From Candidatus Competibacteraceae bacterium (GTDB lineage Bacteria > Pseudomonadota > Gammaproteobacteria > Competibacterales > Competibacteraceae), in contig JAAUQA010000087.1 in the NCBI GenBank assembly GCA_012032855.1, positions 1-9,538 on the forward strand: a stretch of DNA of 9,538 nucleotides, in the 5' to 3' direction. Shown piece by piece: positions 8,592 through 9,538 of the stretch; position 1 is the stretch's first letter; each line of letters opens with the position of its first letter. Under the pieces are notes generated by a model. That model worked only from the letters and a program-made list of their open reading frames with translations, was not told where the DNA came from and searched no databases. Made by a program: the position numbers and the translations under genes.

Positions 8592-9322
8592 GTGGAATTT
8601 CTAGTTCTTGCTACCAAATATACCTTCCAAGCCGCATTTATCGCTATGGCGGCAGGTGCCATATATTTTGCCCTAGAACGAAACAATGTGGCGGCTCAAT
8701 ATCGCTCCGCATTAAACATGGCGACCTTAATCTGTTTTATCGCCGCAGTGCAGTATTTTGGCATGAAAGGCGTGGTCGGCATTGATGGAGGAGTCGATGT
8801 GATCATCGCTTTTCCAACCGAACTGCGCTACGTCGATTGGTTGCTGACCACGCCGTTGTTGGTAGCCATGGTGCCGATCATGCTGCAAACCCGGGGTCGT
8901 GGGTTAATGACCCGCTTGGTCATCTTCGACATCATCATGATTACCACCGGTTACTTGGGCGAAATCGCCATCAATACCAAGGATACGAGCGGTATGTTTG
9001 CCTGGATCATGTTCGGTGTTTCGACACTGGCGTGGCTGCTCATCGTTTTCGATCTATTCATCAGCATCGATAAAGACATCAATAAAGCGCCTCGCCCCAT
9101 CCGCGACGGGCTGCGTACTTTGCGCTTGTTCATTACCTTCGGTTGGTCGATTTATCCGATTGGTTACGAGCTGCGCTGAGCTTTGGCACAGTGGAACTGC
9201 TGTTGCTGCGTGAACTGATTTACAACTTCTCCGATGTATTCAATAAGGTGGGTTACGGCTTGGTTGCTTTGGGTGCATTAAAACAACTGACCCGCCTCCA
9301 AGAGGCCGAAGCTCACGCTTGA
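8592..9322 (+). CDS. Proteorhodopsin-like microbial rhodopsin with D-T-M motif, frameshifted
   Basis: Seven-helix retinal protein of the inner membrane, about 243 residues when repaired (proteorhodopsin 249). Helix C reads RYVDWLLTTPLLVAMVP. By manual alignment to green proteorhodopsin this gives Asp at 97 (proton acceptor), Thr at 101, Leu at 105 (green-type tuning) and Met at 108, where the Glu donor normally sits. Helix B has AVQYFGMKG, putting Gln at the His75 position. Helix E keeps a bulky Phe at the site where carotenoid-antenna rhodopsins have Gly. Helix F has FGWSIYPIGY. The frame breaks near 9171-9175; one added base (for example doubling G in GAGCTG-CGCTG) joins ALSFGTVELL and helix G, NFSDVFNKVGYG, which holds the counterion Asp and Schiff-base Lys. 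As written the protein would stop after GYELR and could not bind retinal covalently. GTG start supported by AGGAGA at 8579. Likely a light-driven proton pump, possibly slow, or a photosensor; no transducer gene is visible. Confidence 0.92.
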
Positions 9323-9334
9323 GTAAAACGGTAG

Positions 9335-9361
9335 GGGTGGCAGTTGAGTTTGCTGCCGCCC
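9335..9361 (+). other. RNA hairpin between the rhodopsin and the next gene
   Basis: GGGTGGCAG (9335-9343) pairs with CTGCCGCCC (9353-9361) over nine pairs including one G-U, with a nine-base loop. The following bases (ACCTTAATTAA) are AT-rich but lack a clear U run, so it is a weak terminator candidate at best. It may instead protect or process a rhodopsin mRNA or lower expression of the downstream gene. Confidence 0.4.
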
Positions 9362-9376
9362 ACCTTAATTAAAGCT

Positions 9377-9382
9377 AGGAGA
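9377..9382 (+). promoter_or_regulatory. Ribosome binding site AGGAGA for the gene at 9391
   Basis: CTAGGAGA sits 8 bases before ATG 9391 and repeats the CTAGGAGA context used by the rhodopsin. This is the main reason to treat the 9391 start as real. Confidence 0.55.
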
Positions 9383-9390
9383 ATAGGAAT

Positions 9391-9538
9391 ATGGCGACTA
9401 TTGCAGCTATTCAGCCTCTCGCTCCGCCGATTGGAGGCGGTCATCGGACCGCACAATGCGCTGATTCGCTGTCGAGCGTTGCATCGGGCAACGGCAAGGA
9501 TGCCTGGGCCTGGGCGGCTATCCAGTTACCGGCTGTGA
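9391..9538 (+). CDS. Start of an unrecognised gene downstream of the rhodopsin (partial)
   Basis: From ATG 9391 the frame is open for 49 codons to the window edge (MATIAAIQPLAPPIGGG near the start; GNGKDAWAWAAIQLPAV near the end). The start is well supported by AGGAGA, and the gene probably follows the rhodopsin in one transcript, 68 bases after its stop with a hairpin between. I do not recognise the protein. An indel inside this stretch is possible given the rest of the window, because the adjacent frame also reads plausibly (LSLRRLEAVIGPHNALIRC) until it stops at 9536-9538. In other bacteria, genes next to rhodopsins often make retinal or carotenoids, but nothing seen here shows that. Confidence 0.45.
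   Translation, partial: MATIAAIQPLAPPIGGGHRTAQCADSLSSVASGNGKDAWAWAAIQLPAV

Noticed and set aside
1..9538. tRNA, rRNA, CRISPR array, insertion sequence or attachment site
   Set aside because: No cloverleaf, rRNA-like stretch, regularly spaced repeats, transposase motif or terminal inverted repeats were seen on either strand.

Overview
The window looks like a gammaproteobacterial chromosome fragment of moderate GC. The clearest evidence is a fused two-domain HldE and a WaaA (both Gram-negative LPS-core enzymes) that read closely like enterobacterial and pseudomonad versions, next to ArcB/TorS-style phosphorelay genes. A proteorhodopsin-type gene suggests an aquatic or otherwise light-exposed lifestyle. 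I cannot name the genus.

Layout. The left edge (1-250) is ambiguous, with competing weak partial readings on the two strands. An OmpR-family response regulator gene runs leftward (251-1011). It is divergent from a rightward signalling pair: a REC-PAS-GGDEF-EAL cyclic-di-GMP enzyme (1201-3315) and a soluble hybrid kinase, pseudo-REC-PAS-HisKA-HATPase-REC-HPt (3372-5732). This pair converges on a leftward LPS pair, waaA (5756-7009) and hldE (7014-8437). Divergent from hldE is a microbial rhodopsin gene (8592-9322), followed by the start of an unrecognised gene with a good ribosome binding site (9391 to the edge).

How the parts may work together. The kinase ends in a receiver plus an HPt domain, the arrangement that in ArcB and TorS feeds OmpR-family regulators. 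A branched relay is therefore plausible: one output to transcription through the 251-1011 regulator and one to c-di-GMP turnover through the REC of the 1201-3315 enzyme. Tandem decamers in the first divergent intergenic region fit an OmpR-type site, and repeats with the same GTTACA core occur in the hldE/rhodopsin divergent region. HldE and WaaA make the LPS inner core (ADP-heptose and Kdo transfer).

The most interesting gene is the rhodopsin. It keeps the retinal lysine and the proton-acceptor Asp, but has Met where proteorhodopsin has its Glu proton donor and Gln where it has the conserved helix-B His.

Caveat: five of the six long genes are broken by single-base indels (eight in total), several in or beside homopolymers and all inside otherwise conserved domains. 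They look more like sequencing errors than real gene decay. CDS coordinates here span the reconstructed genes.
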